Shown in pieces: positions 13,325 to 25,277 of a stretch of DNA of 64,000 nt. The position numbers and the translations under genes are program-made. Positions within the stretch are counted from its first letter, which is position 1; each line of letters opens with the position of its first letter. The DNA is taken from assembly GCF_030052815.1 (NCBI RefSeq), contig NC_079505.1:80640330-80704329 (forward strand), in the 5' to 3' direction. The notes under the pieces are model-generated. The model was not told where the DNA came from and searched no databases. It saw only the letters and a list, made by a program, of their open reading frames with translations. The stretch comes from Hevea brasiliensis. Lineage: Eukaryota > Streptophyta > Magnoliopsida > Malpighiales > Euphorbiaceae.

Positions 13325-13560
13325 AAAATCAATTTCTGGATAAGCTAAATAGGGATATCTATTAGTGAGTTGTAAAGCTTTTCTTAAAGCCATTAGTTCA
13401 GCTTCATTTGATTCAATAATGCCAGCAAAAGTAGAAAATTGACAAAACCAGATAACCATCATGTTTCCTCAAGATTCCTCCAATTGTTGATATATATGTG
13501 GTTTCCCATCAAAGTTCTCTTTTAGAAATTCACAAGGAAGATTGTAGCACCCTGGTTAGT
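13325..13560 (-). pseudogene. RNase H-like (RVT_3) retroelement fragment
   Basis: Minus-strand translation gives ENFDGK, then GGILRKHDGYLVLS. After a one-base frame change comes FSTFAGIIESNEAELMALRK and ALQLTNRYP. The FDG, G..LR...G and ESNEAEL.AL..AL pattern is the plant RVT_3/RNase H fold found at the 3' end of LINEs and in their domesticated relatives. The frame is broken by a stop upstream of FDG and by the frameshift, and only part of the domain remains. Confidence 0.7.
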
Positions 13561-13599
13561 GCATCCATGGAGGATCCGATCCAGTGAGGATAACCCATA

Positions 13600-14925
13600 T
13601 AACTTGAAATAATATACAATAAGATAATTTATATATTTTAATAAGAAAAAGTAGATATTATCTGCCCGTTAATTTTTTTGATTTTTATCTTTTTTTAAGG
13701 GAGCCGAGGCTAAAGCTGATTCTGCTGTATACATTCATTCACTGGATAAGTTAGGCTAAACTATCCAGCGGTCAAAAGGAGATGAGTCCTATTTATCTTT
13801 AGAAAAAGGGGAAAATCTCTTTTTGGCACTCTCCCTCAATTCACTTTAGGAGAAATCTTTTTTTCTCTTCCGCAAAGAACAACACAAAAGGCTAGGGTTC
13901 TTGAATTGTGGAATTACAGTTGTTTGTTTTGTTTTTTTTTTTTTTTTGGTCTTGGGGCTTGTACTCGCCAATACTACGTAAGCTACAATGAAGCTTCTAT
14001 TGAGGAGCAAAGCAATCAACTTGTAATAGTGCAAGGGCTGAGCAACAAGATTTCTGAAAAGGTAAAAGAACAAAAACGATCTGAAATGACCAATAGTCTT
14101 ATTAACTGTAAAATCTATAAACGAGTATGAATAATTTGACAATAAAAACTCGTAAGTTTTTTGCTTACCATTAAAATATTATCATGTTTTTCTTTCAAGA
14201 AGGAACCTAAAACCTTTGAGGTCGAAGATAAGGAGGAGCTCTGAATATCTTTAACCTGAAGCATTTACAGCAAGGAAGAAGTTTAATTTTGGGAAAGAAT
14301 TGGATTATGCGTATCTACAGCCCTCAATCATACGGTACAGAGGATCAACGAAGGAAAAGATGAAACAAATTTTCAAGTTATGTGCATTTCCTATTAAATA
14401 CTAACTTTTTTTTTTTTCATTTCAAATGATCAGAATGTCACCATCATGTTAGTGAATTTATAAATGAGGAAAATAATTTCATATGTTTTTCTCCAAATTC
14501 AAATTCTACTAATAAGATGAAAAATAAATTCATTTTCCAATTAAACTAACTTTTATGGTTTAAAGAGTGTATAATCTAATTATAACTGTTTTTTTATAAA
14601 AATTTGCATATAAATATAATTTTGTTGATTTAATTCAAAATTAATAATTATATTTTCATTGTATTCCATTAATTAAAGTGAAATTGAGATTTTTCTTATT
14701 TAGATCCAGTTTATTATAAATTCAAGATACAAAATATGAAATTTATCTATTAAATATATGAGTTTACATATTTATTTTATAAATTTATAATAAATAGAAT
14801 TTAAATAAAAATTTCTCGTGAAATTGAGGTGATTTTCAATAACGATAAGAATTTAGTGTAGGCTTCATTTTTTAATTTAAAAAAAGAAAAGATTTCTCCT
14901 ATATGAGATGAAATGACATAGATCA
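13600..14925. other. intergenic DNA, no recognised gene
   Basis: Overlapping small frames near 13846–14142 on both strands have no recognisable domain and run through homopolymers. The remainder is AT-rich. Confidence 0.5.
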
Positions 14926-16132
14926 TTAACTGCAAGAATATTTGGTGCTTTCCAATATTTTAACATTACCGTATATTACAGAGGAAACAAAGCCAAGACG
15001 GGTTAAGAAGACTTGGGCTTGGAATTGTACTTTATCAGAATTGGACTTGAATGAGTTGCAAGTTAGCCCGGACCCAGGCTTTGTGATGCGAGAATTAACA
15101 TCTGAGCCTGAGGCATGCAAGTCCTTTTCCTGATAAAATCATTAAAGTCCTTCCGGCAACATCACGGACTCCCAAAATGGTGCTTCTGTGGTCTTAACAT
15201 TTCCTCCAATGAACCCTAAATGGGTTCCATTATCACTTTGATCACCAACATATTTACCCATTCTCTAAAACTTTCATATAATATATTGGTGATTCACCAA
15301 CACAATTTCCACTGCCAAAACCATGGCTGCTGCTATGGCGGCATGCTGTTATTATGTCTAAAAACCGTAGCGGTGCAATGCCAGTAGCCAGCTGCTTATT
15401 CACTCGTTGTATGGACTCTCTAACCGATCTAGCTTCAGCTTGGAGACAAGCACTCTCCCACTGAGTCATGGGGCTGAGGTTTGATGCGTCCTCAGTCACC
15501 ACTCACCGAGCCAAGGGTTGCGATCATTGACTTGTGAGTGACAGGATCTATCACCATCCTGGCTAAACGTTTCTTCAAATGTGAGTTCCAGTGATTCTTT
15601 ATCTCATTGTCGGTTCTCCTGGGCAAGTGCAGGGCTATGGCTGACCATCTAAGAGAAAAATAATAAGAATATATCATGTGACATGCAAATCATAGTAACT
15701 AAATAACCTCCTCCTCGTCTTCTTATTGATTGATTTTTTTTATTAATTAAAATCTCAGAGACTCACACTTTTTAAAGATAATTTTAATATTATTAAATTA
15801 AAGTGCATTAATTAATCTTTAAATTTTTTTAATATAATCTAAAATTTCCCCCTTAATATTAGGGTCTAGATAATTACTCCATCTAAGTCTGCAGCTCTTC
15901 CCATATCTCTTAAGCCCTACAAAATCAGAATACAAAATTATTAGTTGCGATCTTATATTTTGAAAAGTTTGTATGTATGGAATGATTATCACCAGCTTTC
16001 TTGGGCAATGAACTCCATCTTTGATGGCCATTTTGTTGAATGTACGATAAGAGCTTTAGATCCTCCTCTGCTGTTCATTAACCTCTTATCTTTTCATGCC
16101 ACTTGCGTCATAGCTAGAAACCTGGTTCCCAT
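14926..16132 (-). pseudogene. R2R3-MYB pseudogene, subgroup 9 (MIXTA/MYB16-106)-like
   Basis: Exon 1 (16132–15993) still encodes AEEDLKLLSYIQQNG and WSSLPKKAG. Two consecutive codons just before it are TAA and TGA, and the reading frame from the ATG is shifted. Exon 2 (from 15916) reads [17 protein letters not shown], with Cys replaced by Tyr in the RCGKSC motif, and then runs into AT-rich sequence, so the 'EEE..I..LHA.LGN' half is gone. Exon 3 (from 15648) reads [20 protein letters not shown] and ends VSGD-stop. A shifted frame (15502–15254) continues MTQWESACLQAEARSVRES, the subgroup 9 signature of MIXTA-like MYBs. Splice sites at all three junctions survive. Possible C-terminal remnants extend to about 14926. 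It cannot give a full R2R3 protein. Same strand as the intact MYB but a different subgroup, so not a recent tandem copy. Confidence 0.88.
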
Positions 16133-16276
16133 TTTATGATGCTTAATCAGAAAATGTATAAATGACTCTCTTTTGAACAGAAATCGATGGCAAAGGCGAG
16201 AAGAGAGAGGTTGGTGTGAGTGATTCCAAGAAAGCAAAAGTTGAAAAAGTGAGAAAACATCGACTACAGTTGGACG

Positions 16277-16285
16277 TTATTTATA
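16277..16285 (-). promoter_or_regulatory. TATA box upstream of the MYB pseudogene
   Basis: TATAAATAA on minus, about 145 bp upstream of the degenerate ATG. It suggests that promoter elements outlasted the coding sequence. Confidence 0.5.
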
Positions 16286-16642
16286 GGACCATCCGGATAA
16301 CCTGAAGAAATCAAATCAATGACAAGTATAAGCAATCACTATCTTAGAGAGTAAATTATGCCTAGCATGCTAAAAATGGTTAACTACTGTTTACAACAAT
16401 TATTTCTATTTAATAGTAAATATTCGATTATTTGATTACTTTGTATTTATTGTAAATATAACATTTTTTTTCCTTGTTCTAAAGTATAATCATGTTTCTC
16501 TTGTGTAGCTTTGTCCATTCATTTTTTTACTAAGCTAAGCTTAATATATTTTTATTAACCTTTATCTGCAGCAGATTCTCTTTTGCAACCAAAAATAGAT
16601 TATAGTTTTCAATTGTGTTTCATGCTTATTAGGAATACTATA

Positions 16643-16718
16643 AATGGAAATTTATGAAGATTTTATTATGTTGAACTTAAAATGGAAATTTATGAAGACT
16701 TTATTATGTTGAACTTAA
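16643..16718. repeat. 38-bp tandem duplication
   Basis: Two adjacent 38-bp units beginning AATGGAAATTTATGAAGA differ at one position (T/C). Confidence 0.9.
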
Positions 16719-16719
16719 A

Positions 16720-19700
16720 ATGGGAAGCAACATCGTTGGAAAATTTTTGTCTAAATTCGATTTATTATGGATTCAAAATATAAACATGTTGGATTCATAC
16801 ATTTAATAGATAGGTTTTACTATACATCTTATATTTTGGGTCTATGATAGATCGAATCTAAGTAAAAAAAAAAAAATTCCAACATCATCAATGTTACTAT
16901 AAAATTCAATAGCACGATTCGATTTGTACATTTCCCAGCCTTTGGGCAGTCCAAATATGAGCAGCAGCAAGGCGTCTGTCCTTCAGTGATCATATTTAAG
17001 TGCTTCGGGCTACTGCTCCTTTCTCCTTCTTCTTCTTCTTCACAAAAAAAAAAAACCATTCGTTTCCATTTCAACCACTAAGACTTAATCCAACGCATCA
17101 GGACCAAACAGGCCCAGGTCCTTAAGCCTACCCATAACAAAATAGATGAGAAAATTGAGGTGTCCATAAAACCCAATTACATGTCCCAAAACTTTCTACC
17201 CCTTCAATTTTTTTTAAGCAAAAAAATTTAGTGAATAACTACATATCGATTTATAAGCCGCTTTTTGATAAATATATCCATTATTATCGATCCGCTTTTT
17301 GATAAACATATCGATTATTTATCAATCACTTATAAATATTTTAATTAAATATATAACTACTTAAAATTTTAAATATTTATACACTTAAATTAATTTATAA
17401 ACATTAAAGGTTTATAAGCTAACCCAAACATTTCTTAATTATATTAATCTAACACAAACATTTCAAATTGACATAAATTCAAATAAAAGATTGATTGATA
17501 TCAGTTCTTATACGGTATTGTTGAAAGCTCTGGAACTAGAATTGGTGGTTGTCTATTATGGATTATTTCTCCATAGCATCTTCCTCACTTCCTCTCTATC
17601 CACAAGCCTATCATCTAGAAGTTCTGTAAGCCTGAAAATATATTTTTGAAAATATTTATATATTTTTCATGTAGCAAGAGCAGAGGCCCAAAAAATCTTA
17701 TGTGTCTACCTAAAATTCAATCATGACCTACTTATTCGAGCGGTAAAAGTTTAGATTCTTTACGAAAATCTCATATTTAAGTTCTAAGCAAAATCAGTGA
17801 TTAGAATTAAATAATTTATTGCATATATAAAAAGGAAAATTTGATACTATTCGAATAAATAGTATTCACTATAACTTGAAATTAATAATATAATTTATAA
17901 TTTACAACGTTGTGTGTAAAATTATTTTAAATTTGAATTTAATTACTTGAAATTGTAATAATATCCATTTAAAATTCTAAATGTATATATACTATGAGTG
18001 TATTTAATATAATATTTCAAAATAATTTATTTATTTATTTATTTTTATGTAGAAATCTCAATAGAATATTATATAGTATTCTTAATTATATATAAAAAAT
18101 AATGTTTACTCTCTTATAAAAATGTGAATTATTTTTATAATATAAGAAATAAATCTTATATAATTGTAGAAGATTATATATATGCATTGAAAGCTTGTTG
18201 AATAAATGCGTCAACCACAGGACAAAAAGGCAGCTGTTCATAAATGTAAATATTGTTAATAAGAATATTAAAAGAATGATATTTAGTGTGAAAAAAAAAA
18301 AAAAAAAACCAAAATCGTATTGAAAGTTAGGAACCTCAACCAATCCCCTTTTTGGTGAAAATAAAAGGGTACTGCATTGCCTCCTCTCGTGGGTTTATAT
18401 GCTGCCCACTCCAAAGCTGACTTTTTCAACCAAGACAAGACAAGACAAGAACTGACATGACATGTTAGATGTACAACCTTTTAAACATAGTGTTCATGTC
18501 CACAAATCCATTTTCTCATTCGAGGGAAAGCCAAATAGTGAATCGAAAAGTTTAATTATAAGAAATAAATAAAGAATAAAGAGAGAGTACTGTTGTAAAT
18601 ACACGTAAGATTTTGATTTTTCTTTTCTGAGTTAATGTTTTTACTAGTGGTGCATTGAAAAAATTAATAAGTTGGTTGGCATGCAGTTAAACTTTCAAAA
18701 TTATTTAGATTTGCCCAAAGCAATGTGCATGCCAACTAGCTAAGAAGGAAAATGTATACATCAATCAAAAGGTGAAGTCATGAATGCACCTATCAATGAT
18801 GCAAAACTTTTATTATTACCACTAAAAAAAGAAACTAAAAAAGATCATTAAAAAGAAGGGAAGAAATTGAATGGAAGATTATGGATGGTTTAAATTAAAG
18901 GGGGATGCTCATACTGTAACAAGATAGCAATGCTTGCCCAATTTATCTGAGTCAAAGAGGCAATTTAAGAGTAGGAAGGATGCAAAGAAATGAAGGAACT
19001 ATAAATATCATTACACGTGTGCTTGCATTTGATTATCACAGCCTTGAAATAGGCATCTTTATAATCATTCATCACTAACATTCTCATGTGGAAGAATTCG
19101 ATCAAATCTTTATGATCATAACATTCACAAATTATAATGGGATTTTATCAAATCTTGTAGAGATACTAAAATTGTGTTTTGTCGAAACTAAATTCATTGT
19201 TAACACTTTGTATGAAACGTGTAAAAAATATATTATTTTAGGGTATCAAATCAAATATATTTGTGGGTATTCTTTTGGTAGATAATTTAATTGTGACAAT
19301 GATGCCATACCATCGCCATAGTCTTTGTTTTGTTGACTTTGCTATAGTGGGGTGGAAAGAAGAGGAGAGTAGGGAAAACAAAATGTCTTGCTCTCTCTTA
19401 ATTATTTGACATAGAAGATGACCAAATCTATTGTTAATTATATTTAACGTAGAAAAAGAGACTAAAAAGATCAGAAAGGGAGGTATTGAGGTACATATGT
19501 ACAATTTCTAATTGAGTGCAAAGATGAAAAAAAAGAAAAACAAGCAGATCATGATTCTTAAGTTATCCTTGTGTAATTGGTAGGCATTTTCAATCATAAT
19601 GTTGATATCCGCTAATCTAGTCTTGTACTTTAATTTTATTTATGCAGCTTTAATTGTTATAAATATGAAAAATCTTATATAAATTTTATTTATCGTGAAT

Positions 19701-20955
19701 TTATAACACAAACGTATGAATCTCACTTATTTTACGATTAAATTTTACTATATATATTATCTCTTAAAGTAAAGATTAATAAAGTATATATGACTAGCTA
19801 ATTATCCATGAACTTCAAATGACAATAGATATAATAAATAAAATGCCCCAAAACGGTTAATCTTATGTATATTAGCAATAAATTAATTTATCATAAGATT
19901 TTTTTTTAATTATAATTTTAATTAGTTAAATAGTATCATGCATTAATTTAATTTATGTGTATATATTGTATTAAAAAAAAACCTAATATAGTCAAGCTAC
20001 TGAGGTGACACCATGAATGAGAGAAAATAAGAGGTATTTTATTATTAGTAAATTTATGGAAAAAAATTTGAAAAAAAAAATCGTGACAGCAAAGTCCAAA
20101 AGGAGGTGGATAAATTTCTTCCAAGAATGACAATTTTCTTTGCCATTAAATGAACAAATCCAGCATTTGTCGAAAGAAAAAAAATAATAATAATAAAAAA
20201 AAGATAAATCCAGTAGATCAGACGATCCATCCAAATCCAATATGCAAAATTAAATTACCCAAATTCTGCAAAACATGACTTACTTATAAACAATAAAATA
20301 TTTTTCCATATATGTGTTGAAGAAAATTTCAAGATTTCTTAAAAATTGCAATTTAAAGGCAAAACTTGTCCACAAGAACCTTTAAGACCCCCTTCAAACA
20401 CGTGCCCTCCAAATTTTACACAAGCAATGAGCTAATAAATTAAATTTTATTTGTTGGATTTGGATGGTGACATGATTTTTAGATTTTTCAGCAAAATAGC
20501 AAAGTTAAATAATCATCCAAATTCATTCTTATAAGGGAATTAGTGCTAAATTGGTAAAGATAAAATCATTCCAAATTCATGCTTTATAAAGGAAAAGAAA
20601 ATGAAGGGAGAATTCTCTGTAATTGATTAATTGTTAATTAAAGGATTGAAGCAAAATAATATAATGGACTTCTATATAACTAGTAATTAATTTAAGATTA
20701 TGCTTTACTAACTCTCACCACTATACCTTAAATATCTTAAGGTTCCCAAATTTATTTCCTAATTTGAAATTTTAGACGACCCAAATTGCTATATATGAAT
20801 TACAAGATAATGTATATTATATATTGCTAATTTTAATTTTTAATTTAGGAAAATTTTTACTTATATTAAAGTGTATAAATACCCTATTAATAGAAAATAA
20901 AATATATATATATTGTTATATGGGTCTTAACGTGATTTTAATTAAGATGATAATT
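16720..20955. other. intergenic DNA, no recognised gene
   Basis: AT-rich with scattered sub-90-codon frames that lack domain resemblance. Small items are an (ACAAG)-type run near 18436–18453 and A-runs near 18290–18308. Position 18360–19080 is somewhat less AT-rich but shows no exon structure that I recognise. Confidence 0.45.
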
Positions 20956-20959
20956 GATA

Positions 20960-21510
20960 ATTAGAGGTGAGCATTTGGTTCAAACCGAATCAAATTAAAT
21001 TATGAAAATCGAATTATATATTTTAGAAATTGAATCGAATCGAAATAGATGAAAAATTGAATCAAATTGAACCGCTATATTTCAGTTTGATTCGGTTCAA
21101 ACCGATCGATTTTAATTTTTGATTAATTTTTTAATTTAGACTTAATTTTTAAGTTATTTGATCTAATTTTGACTTTAATTTGAACCTAATAATCATTAAT
21201 CAATGAAATTAAATAATTTATATATATATATAATTAAATATAATTCATAAATTTCTCATAAAAATAAATCAATTCAAAAATCAATTCAGTTCGATTTGAT
21301 TCGATTTGAATATATAAAATTACTATTCGATTCGATTTAATTTAACTGATTTTTTTCTCTTTAAAATCAAACCGAATCAAAATAATCAAAATTTTTATAA
21401 TATAAAATCGAATCGAACTAATTAAATTTTAAAATCGAATCGATTGAGTTCAATTGATTTGATTTAATTTAATTTTATAATTTAAACTAAAATCTACTCA
21501 CTCCCTGTTG
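20960..21510. repeat. dispersed 'GTGAGCA…TACTCAC' repeat
   Basis: Starts GAGGTGAGCATTTGGTTCAA and ends AAATCTACTCACTCCC, so the two ends are partly inverted (GTGAGCA against TACTCAC). The interior is built from AATCGAATCGAA and GATTCGGTTCAAA words on both strands. It shares its vocabulary with the repeat at 6960 and the roughly 190-bp blocks of the composite repeat. It may be a non-autonomous element; class unknown. Confidence 0.55.
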
Positions 21511-21699
21511 ATAATTGATTGAGTGTATATATTCTACATAATTACTCATAAGTTTAGCATTCTATTAATTTTATTAATCCACGCAACGTAGAAATCAGAT
21601 AAAGATTGATAAGCATTCGACACGCCCTAGATTTTCTTCTAAAAATTGATAAATAATATGGCATTTTCAAAACGACAAAACTAAAGAATCTCTGGGGCC

Positions 21700-22075
21700 A
21701 TGTAATGCATGTATTTGTGTTGAAACGCATCGAAAAAACTGCATTCCAGGTGTTTCCACGTGAGCGTGTTCCAGCTGGAAAAGGACCCACAAGTATCCAC
21801 GTGGCATTCTGTAGCTGGCAAAAGTCAATTTTTTTTTTTCTGATTGATTATTGGAGCTGTGACGCCAGCAAAACCTGAACCGCGTGTCTCATTAGCGCGG
21901 GAATCGACTGTTGGGCCCAATTGATTACGTGTCGACCGTTAAAAAGGCCTAACTCTCTTCGAACGGAACCTGATCTCATCATTTGTGGGGACACAGATAC
22001 AGCAACAAAACGGAACAACATCGTTAAGGTTAGCCAGGTGGGACCCCTGCAACGCAGGTTCGCATATGGGATTTT
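21700..22075. promoter_or_regulatory. GC-richer island with two G-boxes, no attached gene
   Basis: The sequence composition changes abruptly. It contains TTCCACGTGAGC and ATCCACGTGGCA (G-box/ABRE cores, 33 bp apart), then GGGCCCAATTGATTACGTG and GGTGGGACCCC. No coding exon follows on either strand, and the NAC gene ends 1.9 kb away. It could be an orphan promoter, a remote regulatory element or a decayed gene's 5' region. Confidence 0.35.
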
Positions 22076-22349
22076 TTTTTTTTATCGTCATAAATACCCT
22101 AAAAAAATACTGATGATGATCTAAATTAAATTAAATTAAATATTATTAAGACATAAGTAATTCCTATTTTTAAGTAGTTTGTAGTTTAATGAATTTGAGA
22201 TGGGGAGGAATAGTGAATGGGGGAGTAGCGGAGCATATCCTTGGATGGTGTCGGGCGACATCTATATATGTATATCTAAGTGAAGATATACCAGCAAAAT
22301 TAATTGAAGAACACAACAAAAGCTTATGGAAGCCAAAAGCTCTTTTATT

Positions 22350-22353
<4 letters not shown>

Positions 22354-22390
<37 letters not shown>
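22354..22390. repeat. (AT)n microsatellite
   Basis: Uninterrupted TA dinucleotides, about 18 units. Confidence 0.95.
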
Positions 22391-22393
<3 letters not shown>

Positions 22394-23974
22394 ACGGATC
22401 AAGTCGTGTAGGACTCAAATTATTGAATGGTTGGCTGATTTTATCATGTGCTAATATTTGATACACCACACATGACACCATGTATATATATTCTTAATTA
22501 CATCATTATAGGCTTGCAGCTCGCAAACGGAATGCATGCATCATGAAATGAATGAAGAATTAATGAATGGACAAAATGAAAGAAAGATTGAAGAAGAGAA
22601 TTTATAGAAAAGAATAATGCATTTTTCATAGTGGATTCATGAGTTATATATATAACAATATTCGATAGAATTAATTAATTTTTTTTTTCAATAAACATTA
22701 ATTTATTAAAGAAAGGGAAAAGAACAAACGCAAAGAGAAAAATCAATTAAAGGAAATTCAATATCTTAAGTTAATTTTAATATTTTATTCAAAAATTAAA
22801 TCTGAGTTTTCCTTTAATGTACTTAATTATAGATTAATCTATCTCTTTAACTGCAATTAATTTCTTGTCCAAAACAATCAATTTTGTGAGTAAATTAAAT
22901 GCATGAAATATGAAAGGAGGAAGGGAGAGACAGAGAGAGTTAGTTGATACCCCGTTTGTCCTAATTAATACATGGATTATTATTACTACACTGTATTGTT
23001 GAAAAATGATGCAGCCGCACACGGATGGATAATGAAAGAGTCAATATTTCACTATTTTTTAGGAGAATTATTAGAAAAAATTGTTATATTATTGCTAAAT
23101 AAACAGTACGATGTGTATTCTCTATACAAGTATGAAGAGGCATCTAATAAAAATTGGTAATTCTAAGTGTTTGTTTAGTATTTTGATAAGTTTTAATTAT
23201 AAAAATATTAAAATAATAATATAATTTTTTTTAAAATTATTTTCTTAAACAATATTTACGATGGTATTTTTATTCATAAAAATAAATTTGAGCCTTTAAA
23301 CACAATATCAAAATGGTTTTTTATTGAATTCTCTTTTAAAAAGAAATAAATTTTTAACTTTTTATATTACAAAATAAGCATTTAACTATGAAGACTAATT
23401 TAATTATTTTAAGAATAGAATCAATTAATAAATAAGGTAACATATAAAATTTCTTCGATTAAATTAATAAACTTTTAAATAATTGAATTACAGTCTATAT
23501 AAATATTATTAGAGAGAGAATAAGAGCAACTTGAGTTGAGTCCCCACAATATGATATTTGAAAATGAAAAATTGAATAATAAAAAAAGAAATTTATAAAA
23601 TCTCAATGATGTAAGCAGAAATTAAATCCATAGGAGTAGTACAAAATAAGATCAGTTAGCCACCAACTAAATCTTATATGTGACAAATTTCTGGCTTCTG
23701 CATATAAGCAATTTGACAACAATTAATACAAAACCCCTTAAATGCAAATATAGATTCAAATTAAAACAGTTAAAAAGGAGTTCATATGGTAATTTCTTGC
23801 AAATACTACATATTATATCATGATTTTGCTTCAGTTTCTTTCAACTTCTACATTAATTAGATACAACAAATATATTCACAGAACAACAACCTCTTTTCAA
23901 AATCATAATACTAGTAATTCAAACTACTCTTCTTTTTCTTCGACCTGATGGTCAATTTCCAATGCTTTGCCCAC
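22391..23974. other. intergenic DNA downstream of the NAC gene
   Basis: AT-rich with no recognised gene. The last few hundred bases (about 23640–23974) probably include the NAC 3' untranslated region. Confidence 0.5.
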
Positions 23975-25277
23975 TCAGTTACAAAAATTCCAAAGACAAT
24001 CGAGGTCGACTGGCCCAGCTGAGGTAGAGGGCGCCTCTTGATCTTCAAATCCCCTCTTTCCCATTTCAAGATTCGAAATGACAGATGAGATTTCAGTGTT
24101 CATATCAGTAGTTAGGCCTGTGTCTTGTGAGGCATTGACCATCGCCCTTTCTGTTTTGAAACTCTGCTTCAAGTTTGATCCTTGGCTCAGAGCCCTTAAT
24201 ATTGACTGGTCTTGCATTAAAACAGAACCTGGGTACTGCATATTTGCTGGGAATGGGACTGTTTGAGCAGGGTAGAATGAATTCGGAAGTGGAATTCGTG
24301 GATAAATATCCGCAGGGCTAGAAGAAACTGCAAAAGGATTGTTGTTGAAACCATCAATGGATTCTTGTTGATTTCTTTGAACATCAGTGGAATTGGAGAA
24401 GCAGGGCACGTAGGCAGATTCAGCCAAAGGTTTTGTCTTGCTACTATAAGGTGAAGAATCCATCAATGGTGGTAGACCAGAAGGACCCAATTCACTGCCA
24501 AAAGAGCCTAATCTCACTAGGCCTGAAATATGGGTCTTCTTCCCACCAGAACTCTTTTGAAACACCCTGCAAATCACCCATTCATTCTGCAAAACAAGGA
24601 GGAAAAGTCCATTAGCTTCACAAAATCAGAAACGAGAGAAAAACACGGTTTAAAATTAAAGAGTCAAAAACAGAGTACATATGTGTACCTTGGCTGTTTT
24701 GGGGAGGTTGTGGACAGAGAATTTACCCTCCAATCTGTATTCATGAATGACCCAGTTAGTCTTCTCCCCTTTAGGGGCTCTACCCTTGTAGAAAACAAGG
24801 GTCTTTTTCATTCCAACCAGGGATTTTCCTCTGTAGATCTCCTTATCTTTCCCAGTGGCTTTCCAGTAACCAGCTTCAGTTGCCCTGTTTGTCCTGAGAC
24901 CAGTTGGATACTTTCTATCCCTCACACAGAAAAAGTACCATTCTTTCTCTCCCATTTTCGCTTTCCCTTTATCCAAAAAGAATCAAAGAAACAAACAAAT
25001 AAATAAACAAATCACCACAACTAAATGTAATCCAATTCATTATCTTCCCTTTGCATGATACAGATAAACTGAAAGAAATTAAGAACTTACATGGCAATTC
25101 CCAGGGTTCAGATTTGTTCAAATCCACATCTCCAATAGCTTTAGAAGAGAAGTTGATGTCAAGAACCTTTTTGTACAGGTATTGAGAAATAAGCTCTTCA
25201 TCAGTCGGGTGGAAGCGGAATCCAGGGGGCAAATCCATCTGATCATCTTCCGTAACAAGTCCAGATATGTTTTCCAT
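23975..25277 (-). CDS. NAC transcription factor (NAC100/CUC-like), miR164-regulated
   Basis: Nuclear regulator of the NAM/ATAF/CUC family. Exons on minus are 25277–25091, 24966–24689 and 24586–23975, with GT–AG junctions at the positions standard for NAC genes. The product is 358 aa. The NAC domain (about residues 15–165) holds all five subdomains: [54 protein letters not shown] with [15 protein letters not shown], and [11 protein letters not shown] followed by [11 protein letters not shown]. The C-terminal region has GLVRLGSFG and [12 protein letters not shown], and ends [12 protein letters not shown] associate that combination with the ANAC079/080/100 branch, related to ORE1 and CUC proteins with roles in organ boundaries and ageing. 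The C-terminal exon contains the miR164 site within the codons for AYVPCFSN. The first ATG before MENISG is the start. Which close paralogue this is cannot be told here. Confidence 0.95.
24394..24414 (-). promoter_or_regulatory. miR164 target site in NAC mRNA
   Basis: The plus strand here reads TGGAGAAGCAGGGCACGTAG (+G). The first 18 bases are identical to mature plant miR164, so the minus-strand transcript is perfectly complementary to miRNA positions 1–18 and mismatched at 19–21. Cleavage would be expected opposite miRNA positions 10–11. This is the known regulatory site of the NAC100/CUC/ORE1 group. Confidence 0.93.
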
